Source: an uncultured Clostridia bacterium
GTDB taxonomy: Bacteria > Bacillota > Clostridia > Christensenellales > Aristaeellaceae
Assembly (NCBI GenBank): GCA_946626395.1
Contig: CAMOUF010000032.1
Location: 1 to 15,322 of the forward strand
Direction: 5' to 3'
DNA: 15,322 nt
The position numbers and the translations under genes were made by a program. The notes under the pieces are model-generated. The model had not been told where the DNA came from and made no database searches. It was given only the letters and a program-made list of their open reading frames with translations. Each line of letters begins with the position of its first letter. The stretch's first letter is position 1. This document shows positions 1 through 5,022 of this stretch, piece after piece.

Positions 1-180
1 CGGAAAATGTGCCAGTGGCACATTTTCAGCGTAGGCCGGGCGGCAGCCCTGAGCCGAAGGCTACGTTGACCGGAGAGAAGCACAGCCAGAACGGAAAAGA
101 CGCCCAAAGATGTGAAGATTTTAAAAGAAGAATAGTATTATACGATTTCTTTGACTCCCGCCCTCACTGTTCTGGCATAC
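1..180. other. Structured non-coding stretch, no supported gene
   Basis: After the palindrome at 3-27, bases 30-37 (CGTAGGCC) pair with 59-65 (GGCTACG), leaving one bulged G. Inside this, GGGC at 38-41 can pair with GCCC at 46-49. The stretch 110-150 is AT-rich with no convincing promoter. Plus-strand reading gives only a 78-residue low-quality ORF. Minus-strand reading gives an open frame with no start codon that runs off the left edge. I treat this as intergenic or part of a repeat element truncated by the window. Confidence 0.35.
3..27. repeat. 25-base near-perfect palindrome
   Basis: Bases 3-14 (GAAAATGTGCCA) and 16-27 (TGGCACATTTTC) are perfect 12-base inverted arms around a single G. 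Such symmetry without a following T-run is more like a protein site, a cruciform or the edge of a dispersed repeat than a terminator. It lies at the window edge, so its left context is unseen. Confidence 0.6.
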
Positions 181-181
181 G

Positions 182-219
182 GAAAGCCCCGCTTCCATGC
201 ATTTGGAGGCGGGGCTTTC
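182..219 (-). terminator. Terminator hairpin of the MATE gene, possibly bidirectional
   Basis: Bases 182-196 pair with 205-219 (15 pairs, one G-T wobble) around the loop ATGCATTT. The core is GAAAGCCCCGC/GCGGGGCTTTC. It lies 17 bases past the MATE stop codon. The U-run is short on both strands (CTTTC), so termination is inferred mainly from stem strength and position. Confidence 0.75.
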
Positions 220-235
220 TTATGATCTGTTCTGT

Positions 236-1576
236 TTATCCTTGATTTTTGACCAGCGGGCTGGAGCGGTAGCGGATATAGAGCAGGGTGGAGCACATCA
301 TCCAGCCCATGGGATAGGCCAGGGCCACGGCCAGGAAGCCCGCGCCCAGGGCTTTGGTGACGGCCAGATAGATTTGGCGGAACACCACGAAGGAGCACAG
401 CATGATCACCGTAGGCATGGTGGCGTCCCCGATGCCCCGCAGGGCCCCGGCATAAATCTGGTTAAAGCAGATGGTGATATAGAAGGGCGTCACGATACGG
501 ATGAACCTTTCGCCATAAGCCACCACCTCCTCCACCGGAGAGAAGAAGCCCAGCAGCGGCCGGGCCAGAAAATACACCGCCAGACCCAGGGCCACCGTGG
601 AGGCGATGCTCATGAGGATGGCGGTATGCACGCCGTCCCTGGCCCGGCGCTTTTGCTCCGCGCCCCAGTTCTGGCCCACAAAGGTGGTGGAGGACATGCT
701 GATGGCCTGCACAGGGATCAGGGCAAAGGCGTCCACCTTGTTGTAAATGCCGTAGCCCGCCATGCAGGCGGAGCCAAAGTCGTTGATATAGCTTTGCACG
801 AACACATTGGAAAAAGCGGTGATGGCGCTTTGGATGCTGGAAGGCAGGCCGATGGTCAGGATGCCCTTCAAGGACTGCCGGTCGATGCGCATTTCCCGCC
901 AGCGGATGCCGTAGGCGCTTTCTTCCCGGGTGAGGGTGATCAGGATCAGCAGCGCGGAAATGACCTGGGACACCACAGTGGCATACGCCACGCCCTCCAC
1001 GCCCATGTGGAAGCCCAGCACGAACAAAAGATCCAGGATGGTGTTGAGCACGGCGGAAATCACCAGAAAGATCAAAGGCCGCCTGGAATCGCCCACCGCC
1101 CGAAGGATGCCGCTGCCCATGTTATAAAACAGCACCCCCGCCACGCCGGAAAAATAAATAAACAAATAGGAAGAAGCTTCCTCCATCACGTCTTCCGGGG
1201 TTTTCATGAACCGCAGCATGGGGGGGATAATCAGCAGCCCCACGCCGGTGGCGATCAGGCTCATGATGAAGGTGATGGCGATGGTGGTATGCACCGCCTT
1301 GCGCAGGCCCGCCCGGTCATGAGCGCCGTAGCGCTGGGAAATGATCACCGACGCGCCGGTGGCCAGCCCCGCGCAGAAGCCCACGATGGTGTTGATAATG
1401 GAGCCGGTGGAGCCCACCGCCGCCTGGGCCTCCTGGCCCACGAACTGGCCCACCACCACGGTGTCCACGGTGTTGTACAATTGCTGAAACAATAATCCCA
1501 CAGCCATGGGAATGGAAAATCGGACCAAATGCGTCCATATTTTCCCTTCCGTCATATCGGAATCCGTTCTCGCCAT
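236..1576 (-). CDS. MATE family multidrug/sodium efflux transporter
   Basis: A 446-residue inner-membrane antiporter of the MATE/NorM-DinF superfamily. Such proteins export drugs or metabolites in exchange for Na+ or H+; the substrate here is unknown. About twelve hydrophobic segments form two homologous halves. The N-terminal half opens with the typical IPMAVGLLFQQLYNTVDTVVVG stretch and contains GATGASVIISQ-like loops (seen as GLATGASVIISQ). The second half contains TFVGQNWGA and ends ALRGIGDATMP. I start at ATG 1576 because GGGGGAGG lies 5-6 bases upstream. The longer reading to 1624 would place its start inside the promoter -10 region. The gene has its own promoter and terminator, so it appears monocistronic. 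Full length for the family, with no sign of damage. Confidence 0.93.
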   Translation of the reverse strand: MARTDSDMTEGKIWTHLVRFSIPMAVGLLFQQLYNTVDTVVVGQFVGQEAQAAVGSTGSIINTIVGFCAGLATGASVIISQRYGAHDRAGLRKAVHTTIAITFIMSLIATGVGLLIIPPMLRFMKTPEDVMEEASSYLFIYFSGVAGVLFYNMGSGILRAVGDSRRPLIFLVISAVLNTILDLLFVLGFHMGVEGVAYATVVSQVISALLILITLTREESAYGIRWREMRIDRQSLKGILTIGLPSSIQSAITAFSNVFVQSYINDFGSACMAGYGIYNKVDAFALIPVQAISMSSTTFVGQNWGAEQKRRARDGVHTAILMSIASTVALGLAVYFLARPLLGFFSPVEEVVAYGERFIRIVTPFYITICFNQIYAGALRGIGDATMPTVIMLCSFVVFRQIYLAVTKALGAGFLAVALAYPMGWMMCSTLLYIRYRSSPLVKNQG

Positions 1577-1614
1577 GCTGCCCTCCCCCGAAATTTTAAC
1601 AGTTTCCTCCAAAC

Positions 1615-1643
1615 ATGATACCATCCGCGTCCTTTGCAGTCAA
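1615..1643 (-). promoter_or_regulatory. Sigma-A promoter of the MATE gene
   Basis: On the minus strand TTGACT (1643-1638) is followed after 17 bases by TATCAT (1620-1615). Each hexamer matches the sigma-A consensus at five of six bases. Predicted transcription starts near 1608, leaving a leader of about 30 bases that carries the GGGGGAGG ribosome site. Confidence 0.8.
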
Positions 1644-1654
1644 TCCATTGACCG

Positions 1655-1688
1655 AAAAAACCGCCTGGCGAACGGCGCTGCCAGGCGG
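1655..1688 (-). terminator. Rho-independent terminator after bioY
   Basis: Minus strand: a 9-bp perfect stem CCGCCTGGC/GCCAGGCGG (1688-1680 with 1669-1661) and a 10-base loop, followed directly by six T (1660-1655). It lies about 23 bases past the bioY stop and insulates the MATE promoter. Confidence 0.92.
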
Positions 1689-1711
1689 AACGGATTCATC
1701 CCTTGCTATGC

Positions 1712-2245
1712 TTATGCCTGCTCCATGGCCTTGCGCAGCCGGGGCGTGAGGAAGGAAGAAAGCAAAATCTTTCCCGCGTCCCCCGGCAGGAAGGGCAGCA
1801 CGCACAGGGACAGGCTGGCCCCCAGGGTTTTTCCGGTCACATGGATGAACCAGGCGGTGCCCAGCCCATAGCAGGCCAGGGTGCCCAGCGCCAGCAGGGC
1901 GCAGCGGCCCCAAAAGCTGCCCTGGAGCTTTTTTGCAGGCAGGCCCGCCAGCAGCGCGTAGGGCAGATAGCCCACGATATAGCCGCCCGTTGGGCCCATC
2001 AGGGCGGATACGCCGCCCTTGAGCCCGGCGAACACCGGCGCGCCCACAGCGCCCAGCAGCACATACACCAGCACCGCCAGCGCGCCGTACTGCCAGCCCA
2101 GCAGCAGCCCCGCCATCATCACCCCAAAGGTGGCCAGGCTGATGGGCACCAGACCGGGCAGGGGAATCTGAAGCTGCGCAAACACCGCGATCAGGGCGGC
2201 AAACAGGGCGCAGAACACCAATTTCCGAACAGAACTGTTTTTCAT
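1712..2245 (-). CDS. bioY: BioY biotin transporter substrate-binding (S) component
   Basis: A 177-residue integral membrane protein of the BioY family. It is the biotin-binding S component that works with the ECF energy-coupling module (EcfA/EcfA'/EcfT), which is not in this window. Family marks are the IPLPGLVPISLATFGVMMAG segment (27-46), LLGAVGAPVFAG (63-74), GPTGGYIVGYLPYALLAGL (84-102) and the C-terminal PFLPGDAGKILLSS (151-164). About six hydrophobic segments and normal family length. ATG 2245 lies one base after the stop of the TetR gene. Its ribosome site (AGAAAGGA) lies in the last codons of that gene, so the two are very likely translationally coupled. No BirA-type operator or riboswitch is apparent. 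Confidence 0.95.
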   Translation of the reverse strand: MKNSSVRKLVFCALFAALIAVFAQLQIPLPGLVPISLATFGVMMAGLLLGWQYGALAVLVYVLLGAVGAPVFAGLKGGVSALMGPTGGYIVGYLPYALLAGLPAKKLQGSFWGRCALLALGTLACYGLGTAWFIHVTGKTLGASLSLCVLPFLPGDAGKILLSSFLTPRLRKAMEQA

Positions 2246-2246
2246 G

Positions 2247-2846
2247 TTATTTTTTCCTTTCTACTCTGAGCCGGATATACTTGAGCAGTTCTTCCTCGGC
2301 GCAGGGCTTATCATGGATGACCCACCATCTCAGCGCGGCGATCATCCCGCCCACGTAAAATTCCGAGAGGAAGGAGATGGGCGTTCCGCCCGCCCGCTCC
2401 ACTAATTCCGGCACATTTTTGAGCCTGTCGGTCATTTCCTTGACACAGGTTTCCAGATAGATTTCAAACAGCCGCTGGCCGTTCAGCTGCGCGTTGATCA
2501 TGGATTTGACCAGCTGTTCATTCCGCTGCAAATAATTCAGCATGCTCTTGGCCAGCAGAACGAACTGATCCCCCACGTCGCCGGAGGATACGTTCTTCTG
2601 GGTCACGGAAAAAAATTCATTCTGCTTTTCCCGGATGAACCAGTTCAAAAAATCCTGCTTATCCTGAAAATGCTGGTAAAAAGTCGTGCGCCTGATTCCC
2701 GCGGCCTGGCATAGCTGCAGCACCGTCATATCTTCATATTCAGTCTGGCACAGCAGCGCTTCAAACGCGTTTTTAAGTTCTCTGTACGTGCGCTGCACCC
2801 TTTGATCGCTGGCGTTTTTTTCGGCTCTCATCGGTTGATTCGCCAT
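2247..2846 (-). CDS. TetR/AcrR family transcriptional regulator
   Basis: A 199-residue DNA-binding repressor-type protein. The N-terminal helix-turn-helix is at about 37-60: MTVLQLCQAAGIRRTTFYQHF has the TetR recognition-helix signature TTFYxHF, followed by DKQDFLNWF. The rest is a helical ligand/dimerisation domain whose end (FYVGGMIAALRWWV) resembles the TetR C-terminal class found in many Firmicutes regulators. The ligand is unknown. It is the first gene of a two-gene operon with bioY and is divergent from the DUF308 gene. The shared 134-base gap contains inverted repeats overlapping both promoter regions, so autoregulation plus control of the neighbour is a reasonable inference. Start ATG 2846 follows a GGCGGG ribosome site. 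Confidence 0.9.
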   Translation of the reverse strand: MANQPMRAEKNASDQRVQRTYRELKNAFEALLCQTEYEDMTVLQLCQAAGIRRTTFYQHFQDKQDFLNWFIREKQNEFFSVTQKNVSSGDVGDQFVLLAKSMLNYLQRNEQLVKSMINAQLNGQRLFEIYLETCVKEMTDRLKNVPELVERAGGTPISFLSEFYVGGMIAALRWWVIHDKPCAEEELLKYIRLRVERKK

Positions 2847-2895
2847 TTTTCCCGCCTTTCCGCCTTGTCGCCTGTTGACGATTTCCGGCCAATGT

Positions 2896-2924
2896 AGTAT
2901 ACTTCAAATAGATGGAAATGTCAA
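2896..2924 (-). promoter_or_regulatory. Sigma-A promoter of the tetR-bioY operon
   Basis: Minus strand: perfect TTGACA (2924-2919), 17-base spacer, TATACT (2901-2896), one mismatch to TATAAT. This is one of the best promoters in the window. It lies almost wholly inside the TACTTCAA/TTGAAGTA inverted repeat (2900-2907, 2928-2935), as expected for a repressor-controlled site. Confidence 0.85.
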
Positions 2925-2957
2925 TTATTGAAGTAATATGATTATTTCCGAAATAAT
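2900..2957. promoter_or_regulatory. Candidate operators in the tetR/DUF308 divergent region
   Basis: Two inverted repeats are seen. TACTTCAA (2900-2907) pairs with TTGAAGTA (2928-2935) across 20 bases and brackets the tetR promoter. ATTATTTC/GAAATAAT (2941-2948, 2950-2957) has perfect 8-base arms around one central base, a typical TetR-site geometry. It overlaps a weak plus-strand promoter candidate, TTGAAG (2928-2933), 18-base spacer, AATAAT (2952-2957). Assignment to the adjacent TetR protein is inference. Confidence 0.5.
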
Positions 2958-2980
2958 TTGAAAGGAAATGATGCAATCTT

Positions 2981-3550
2981 ATGAAAATTGGAGAATATTG
3001 GAATAAGTTCAAGAAAAACTGGATTCTTTCCGCCATCATCACCGGGGTGATCGGCCTCATTCTGCTCCTCTTTCCCGGGCAGGCGCTGCTGTCGGTAACC
3101 TACTGCATCGGCGGGCTGAGCATTGCGGTGGGCGTGATCCGCACCGTGCGGTACTTCAAGCAGGATCATTCCTATCCCTTCCTGTTCCAGAGCGACCTGG
3201 TCACCGGCCTGCTGGCCATTGGTCTGGGGCTGTTCATGGTCACGCAGCCCAAATCCGTCATGACCCTGCTGCCCCACATTTTCGGCATTCTCATGATCGG
3301 CTGCGGCGTGGGCAATATCCTGCGGGCCGTGGATGCCAAGAAAGCCGGGTTCCGGCTGTGGGGCTGGCTGCTGGGTCTGGCCATTGTGTCCGTGATTTTG
3401 GGCTGGCTGGTGCTGGGCAATCCCTTCGGAGCGGCGGAAGTAGTGGTCGCCGTAGCTGGCGGATGCATGGTCTATGAAAGCATCACCGATCTGATCACCA
3501 CCTTTGTGCTCCAGAAAAAGCTGAAAATCCTCAAGCAGGCCCAGGCATAA
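2981..3550 (+). CDS. DUF308 / HdeD-like membrane protein
   Basis: A 189-residue protein with about six membrane segments arranged as three hairpins. Each carries a short polar turn with proline: LLFPGQALLS (29-38), TQPKSVMTLL (88-97) and GNPFGAAEVV (146-155). This repeated pattern is the DUF308 (HdeD acid-resistance related) architecture. In enterobacteria HdeD is linked to acid resistance; the role in Firmicutes is not established. The C-terminus is basic (QKKLKILKQ). Start ATG 2981 is forced: the frame is closed by TGA at 2969 and the only purine-rich site (AAAGGAAA, 2961-2968) is rather distant, so translation may be weak or the leader folded. It is divergent from tetR-bioY and may be controlled by that regulator. 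Confidence 0.85.
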   Translation: MKIGEYWNKFKKNWILSAIITGVIGLILLLFPGQALLSVTYCIGGLSIAVGVIRTVRYFKQDHSYPFLFQSDLVTGLLAIGLGLFMVTQPKSVMTLLPHIFGILMIGCGVGNILRAVDAKKAGFRLWGWLLGLAIVSVILGWLVLGNPFGAAEVVVAVAGGCMVYESITDLITTFVLQKKLKILKQAQA

Positions 3551-3555
3551 AAAAT

Positions 3556-3586
3556 GCATAGCCTTCTCCTTCCTCCGCATACATTG
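3556..3586 (+). promoter_or_regulatory. Possible sigma-F (forespore) promoter of the SBP-like gene
   Basis: GCATA (3556-3560) fits the sigma-F -35 GYATA. After 16 bases, GCATACATTG (3577-3586) fits the -10 pattern GGNNANAHTR at nine of ten positions. Transcription would begin near 3592 and give a very short leader still containing GAGG. Weaker than the gin promoter; sigma-G reading of the same bases (CATACAT) is poorer. Confidence 0.4.
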
Positions 3587-3602
3587 GGAGGGAGGATTTT
3601 TT
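3568..3602 (+). terminator. Terminator-like hairpin overlapping the next ribosome site
   Basis: CCTTCCTCC (3568-3576) pairs with GGAGGGAGG (3587-3595), with one G-T wobble and a 10-base loop. It is followed by A and six T (3597-3602). It ends DUF308 transcripts, yet its 3' arm is also the Shine-Dalgarno of the gene starting at 3603, the T-run filling the spacer exactly. Readthrough transcripts would have this ribosome site masked. Confidence 0.65.
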
Positions 3603-4403
3603 ATGCGAAAAATAATCACGCTGTTCCTGGCGCTGTCCCTGACGGCGGGCCTGGTCTACGCCCTGCGCTGGGCGTCCTTGCCTTCAGATGACAAAAATGA
3701 AAAAACGCCCCCGCTGATCCGGGTGTGGATCACGGAAAAGGAGCCAGGGCTGAACCGTTGGCTGCGCTGGCAGGCATCCGCTTGGGAAAAGAAAACCGGG
3801 ATCAGGGTCTATCTTCGGGCCGCATCTTCTTTGGACGCGGAAAACGGCGCGCCGCTTCCCGACCTGATGATCAGCGAAACAGGAAACGAACCTGTCGCCA
3901 TGAAGGGCTTCGCCCTGATCCTGCGGGATGAAAGCGCCGCGCGAATGACTCCCCTTCCCACCAGCGCGCTGTTTTTCAAGCCTACTCCCTCCCCTGGCCC
4001 CAGTCCTACGCCGGGATCGACGCCCGACGTCGTTTCCTTCGCGGGGGCCCTGTGCCCGGAAGCCCTGGCAGGAAAGATGCCCGAGGCAGTCAAAAGCGAA
4101 GCCCCGCTCCGGGACTTTTTGCTGGGAAAATCCGACGCGGCCCTGCTCACGGCCGACCAGGCCGGGGAGGTGACCATGGGCTTTCGGGCGTTTCCCGTGC
4201 CTGACGGGAAAGGATTTGTTTCTTTTTTTGCCGCAGCCCAAAGCGCGCAGGGACGGATGTTTCTGGATTTTCTCCTGTCCGACGCAGGGCAACTCGCCCT
4301 TCGGGAGGCGGGGCTTTATTCTCCCCGTCTGCTTCTTTACCGGGGTGAGGGCGCAATCCGGGAGATGATCGACAGCAGCAGAAAAAGCGGCGGTTCAGAA
4401 TAA
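3603..4403 (+). CDS. Small membrane-anchored solute-binding-protein-like protein
   Basis: A 266-residue protein with an N-terminal hydrophobic anchor or signal (3-21) and no lipobox cysteine. Residues 38-72 (IRVWITEKEPGL, then a helix ending KKTGIRVYLR) resemble the first beta-alpha-beta unit of extracellular solute-binding proteins of ABC importers. Residues 170-242 (SDAALLT, FPVPDG, FLDFLLSDAGQLALREAG) resemble the C-terminal part of the same fold. The central portion expected in a family member of 350-450 residues is missing. In its place is a proline-rich linker, PTPSPGPSPTPGSTP (127-141). No permease or ATPase gene is adjacent, so transport is doubtful and a sensing or structural role is possible. 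It lies directly before gin and may be a forespore gene. Function unknown; the family call is by pattern only. Confidence 0.6.
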   Translation: MRKIITLFLALSLTAGLVYALRWASLPSDDKNEKTPPLIRVWITEKEPGLNRWLRWQASAWEKKTGIRVYLRAASSLDAENGAPLPDLMISETGNEPVAMKGFALILRDESAARMTPLPTSALFFKPTPSPGPSPTPGSTPDVVSFAGALCPEALAGKMPEAVKSEAPLRDFLLGKSDAALLTADQAGEVTMGFRAFPVPDGKGFVSFFAAAQSAQGRMFLDFLLSDAGQLALREAGLYSPRLLLYRGEGAIREMIDSSRKSGGSE

Positions 4404-4411
4404 GCCGGGTG

Positions 4412-4441
4412 GTATATCTTTCCTTTTTCCGGGACAAACTG
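4412..4441 (+). promoter_or_regulatory. Sigma-F type forespore promoter of gin
   Basis: GTATA (4412-4416) matches the sigma-F -35 GYATA exactly. After 15 bases, GGACAAACTG (4432-4441) matches GGNNANAHTR at every position. The start would fall near 4448, leaving about 16 bases with AGGAAG before ATG 4464. In Bacillus subtilis csfB is known to be sigma-F dependent, so position, partner gene and motif agree. Confidence 0.75.
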
Positions 4442-4452
4442 AAAAAGGAAAG
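4418..4452 (+). repeat. 12-base inverted repeat before gin
   Basis: CTTTCCTTTTTC (4418-4429) and GAAAAAGGAAAG (4441-4452) are perfect complements with an 11-base loop. No T-run follows. The left arm lies in the promoter spacer, so it is absent from transcripts starting near 4448 but present in upstream readthrough RNA. There it would tie up part of the gin ribosome site. Confidence 0.55.
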
Positions 4453-4463
4453 GAAGTGGAAAA

Positions 4464-4625
4464 ATGACCCTGGAAACCTGTTTGCTCTGCGGGCGGACTT
4501 TCCCCGCGGGCCTGCACATCATGGGCTGCCTGATCTGTTTTCCCTGCGAAAAGCGCATCCTGGAAAGCCGCGTGCCCACCCGCCGCCGCCGAAGGCTGTC
4601 CCGGCTGTATCTGCCCGCTGAATGA
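4464..4625 (+). CDS. csfB: Gin/CsfB-type anti-sigma-G factor, small zinc protein
   Basis: A 53-residue protein, MTLETCLLCG at the start. It carries two Cys pairs, C6-x2-C9 and C25-x2-C28, separated by GLHIMGCLI (16-24). The pattern CxxCG, G-(I/L)-H-I, ICxxCEK is that of the Gin (sigma-G inhibitor) family, whose B. subtilis member CsfB binds sigma-G (and also sigma-E) to prevent early activity during sporulation. The C-terminal tail is strongly basic (RRRRRLSR). It is slightly shorter than the roughly 64-residue Bacillus protein. AGGAAG precedes ATG 4464 by about 8 bases. A forespore promoter lies directly upstream. Cys22 is an extra cysteine outside the two pairs. Assignment rests on motif and promoter; zinc binding is inferred. 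Confidence 0.85.
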   Translation: MTLETCLLCGRTFPAGLHIMGCLICFPCEKRILESRVPTRRRRRLSRLYLPAE

Positions 4626-4640
4626 AAAAGCATGGTACGC

Positions 4641-4674
4641 GAAACGGACGTACAGCGATTTGTACGTCCGTTTC
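4641..4674 (-). terminator. Perfect 14-bp hairpin after tRNA-Leu (and gin)
   Basis: GAAACGGACGTACA (4641-4654) and TGTACGTCCGTTTC (4661-4674) are perfect complements with loop GCGATT. It begins three bases past the tRNA 3' end on the minus strand and 15 bases past the gin stop on the plus strand. On the minus strand five T (4629-4625) follow only after 11 bases, so it is an atypical terminator. It may instead protect RNA ends or be a processing signal. Confidence 0.6.
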
Positions 4675-4676
4675 AG

Positions 4677-4759
4677 TGCGAGTGGCGGGGCTCGAACCCG
4701 CACGCCCAGAGGGCACAAGATTTTAAGTCTCGGTTGTCTGCCAGTTCCAACACACTCGC
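4677..4759 (-). tRNA. tRNA-Leu (anticodon UAA)
   Basis: An 83-base type II tRNA. The acceptor stem is GCGAGTG (4759-4753) with CACTCGC (4684-4678), discriminator A at 4677. The anticodon loop is CTTAAAA (4727-4721), with anticodon TAA at 4725-4723 reading UUA. The long variable arm (GCCC/GGGC) is typical of leucine tRNA. The T-loop is GTTCGAG-like between CGGG and CCCG. The 3' CCA is not encoded; the next bases are CTG, so CCA must be added by the nucleotidyltransferase. Confidence 0.95.
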
Positions 4760-4770
4760 ACACAACCGTT

Positions 4771-4800
4771 ATTATAGCCCAACCGGCAAAAGAAAGTCAA
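4771..4800 (-). promoter_or_regulatory. Sigma-A promoter of tRNA-Leu
   Basis: Minus strand: TTGACT (4800-4795), 18-base spacer, perfect TATAAT (4776-4771). Transcription would start about five bases before the mature tRNA 5' end. Confidence 0.88.
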
Positions 4801-4839
4801 GCCCTTCTCCGGGAATTTGGAAAATAAGCAGGAGAAGGC

Positions 4840-5022
4840 AGGGGTTAGGCATTAAGCATTAGTCAATAGACGTTAGGCGATAGGGGAATGAGCGTGAGGA
4901 GTGAAGAGTTCAGAGTGGAGATAGCATCGTTTCACAAAAGTACAGATTTTTGGGCAAGACAAACTGTACTATGGACTCTGGACTCTGAGCTCTTTTCTCG
5001 GCCTGCTGATCCCAACGCCTAT
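4840..5022. repeat. Nested inverted repeats with degenerate TTAGGC units, MITE-like
   Basis: This 180-base gap has no gene. Three nested inverted pairs are seen: TAGACGTT (4867-4874) with AACGCCTA (5014-5021), one mismatch; GAAGAGTTCAGAGTGGAG (4903-4920) imperfectly with GACTCTGAGCTCTTTTC (4981-4997); and AGTACAG (4939-4945) with CTGTACT (4964-4970). The left flank is made of short degenerate units (TTAGGCATTA, AAGCATTA, GTTAGGCGATAG). The composition differs from the coding surroundings. The element stops at the stop codon of the downstream minus-strand gene. The whole could fold as one long imperfect hairpin. A dispersed non-autonomous element is the likeliest reading, but needs other copies. 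Confidence 0.5.

Noticed and set aside
1..130. Minus-strand open frame with a hydrophobic stretch running off the left edge
   Set aside because: No start codon or ribosome site, and it reads through the palindromes; could be reconsidered if sequence to the left were available.
197..1495. 432-residue plus-strand open frame
   Set aside because: It is antisense to the MATE gene; its His/Gly/Gln-rich composition is typical of a reverse-strand reading of a GC-rich gene, and no domain is seen.
1577..1624. Upstream start for the MATE gene (ATG 1624)
   Set aside because: This codon overlaps the -10 region of the promoter and would lie before the transcription start; ATG 1576 has the strong ribosome site.
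4632..4862. Plus-strand open frame across the tRNA
   Set aside because: It reads through the antisense of a clear tRNA-Leu and into repeat sequence; no coding signal.
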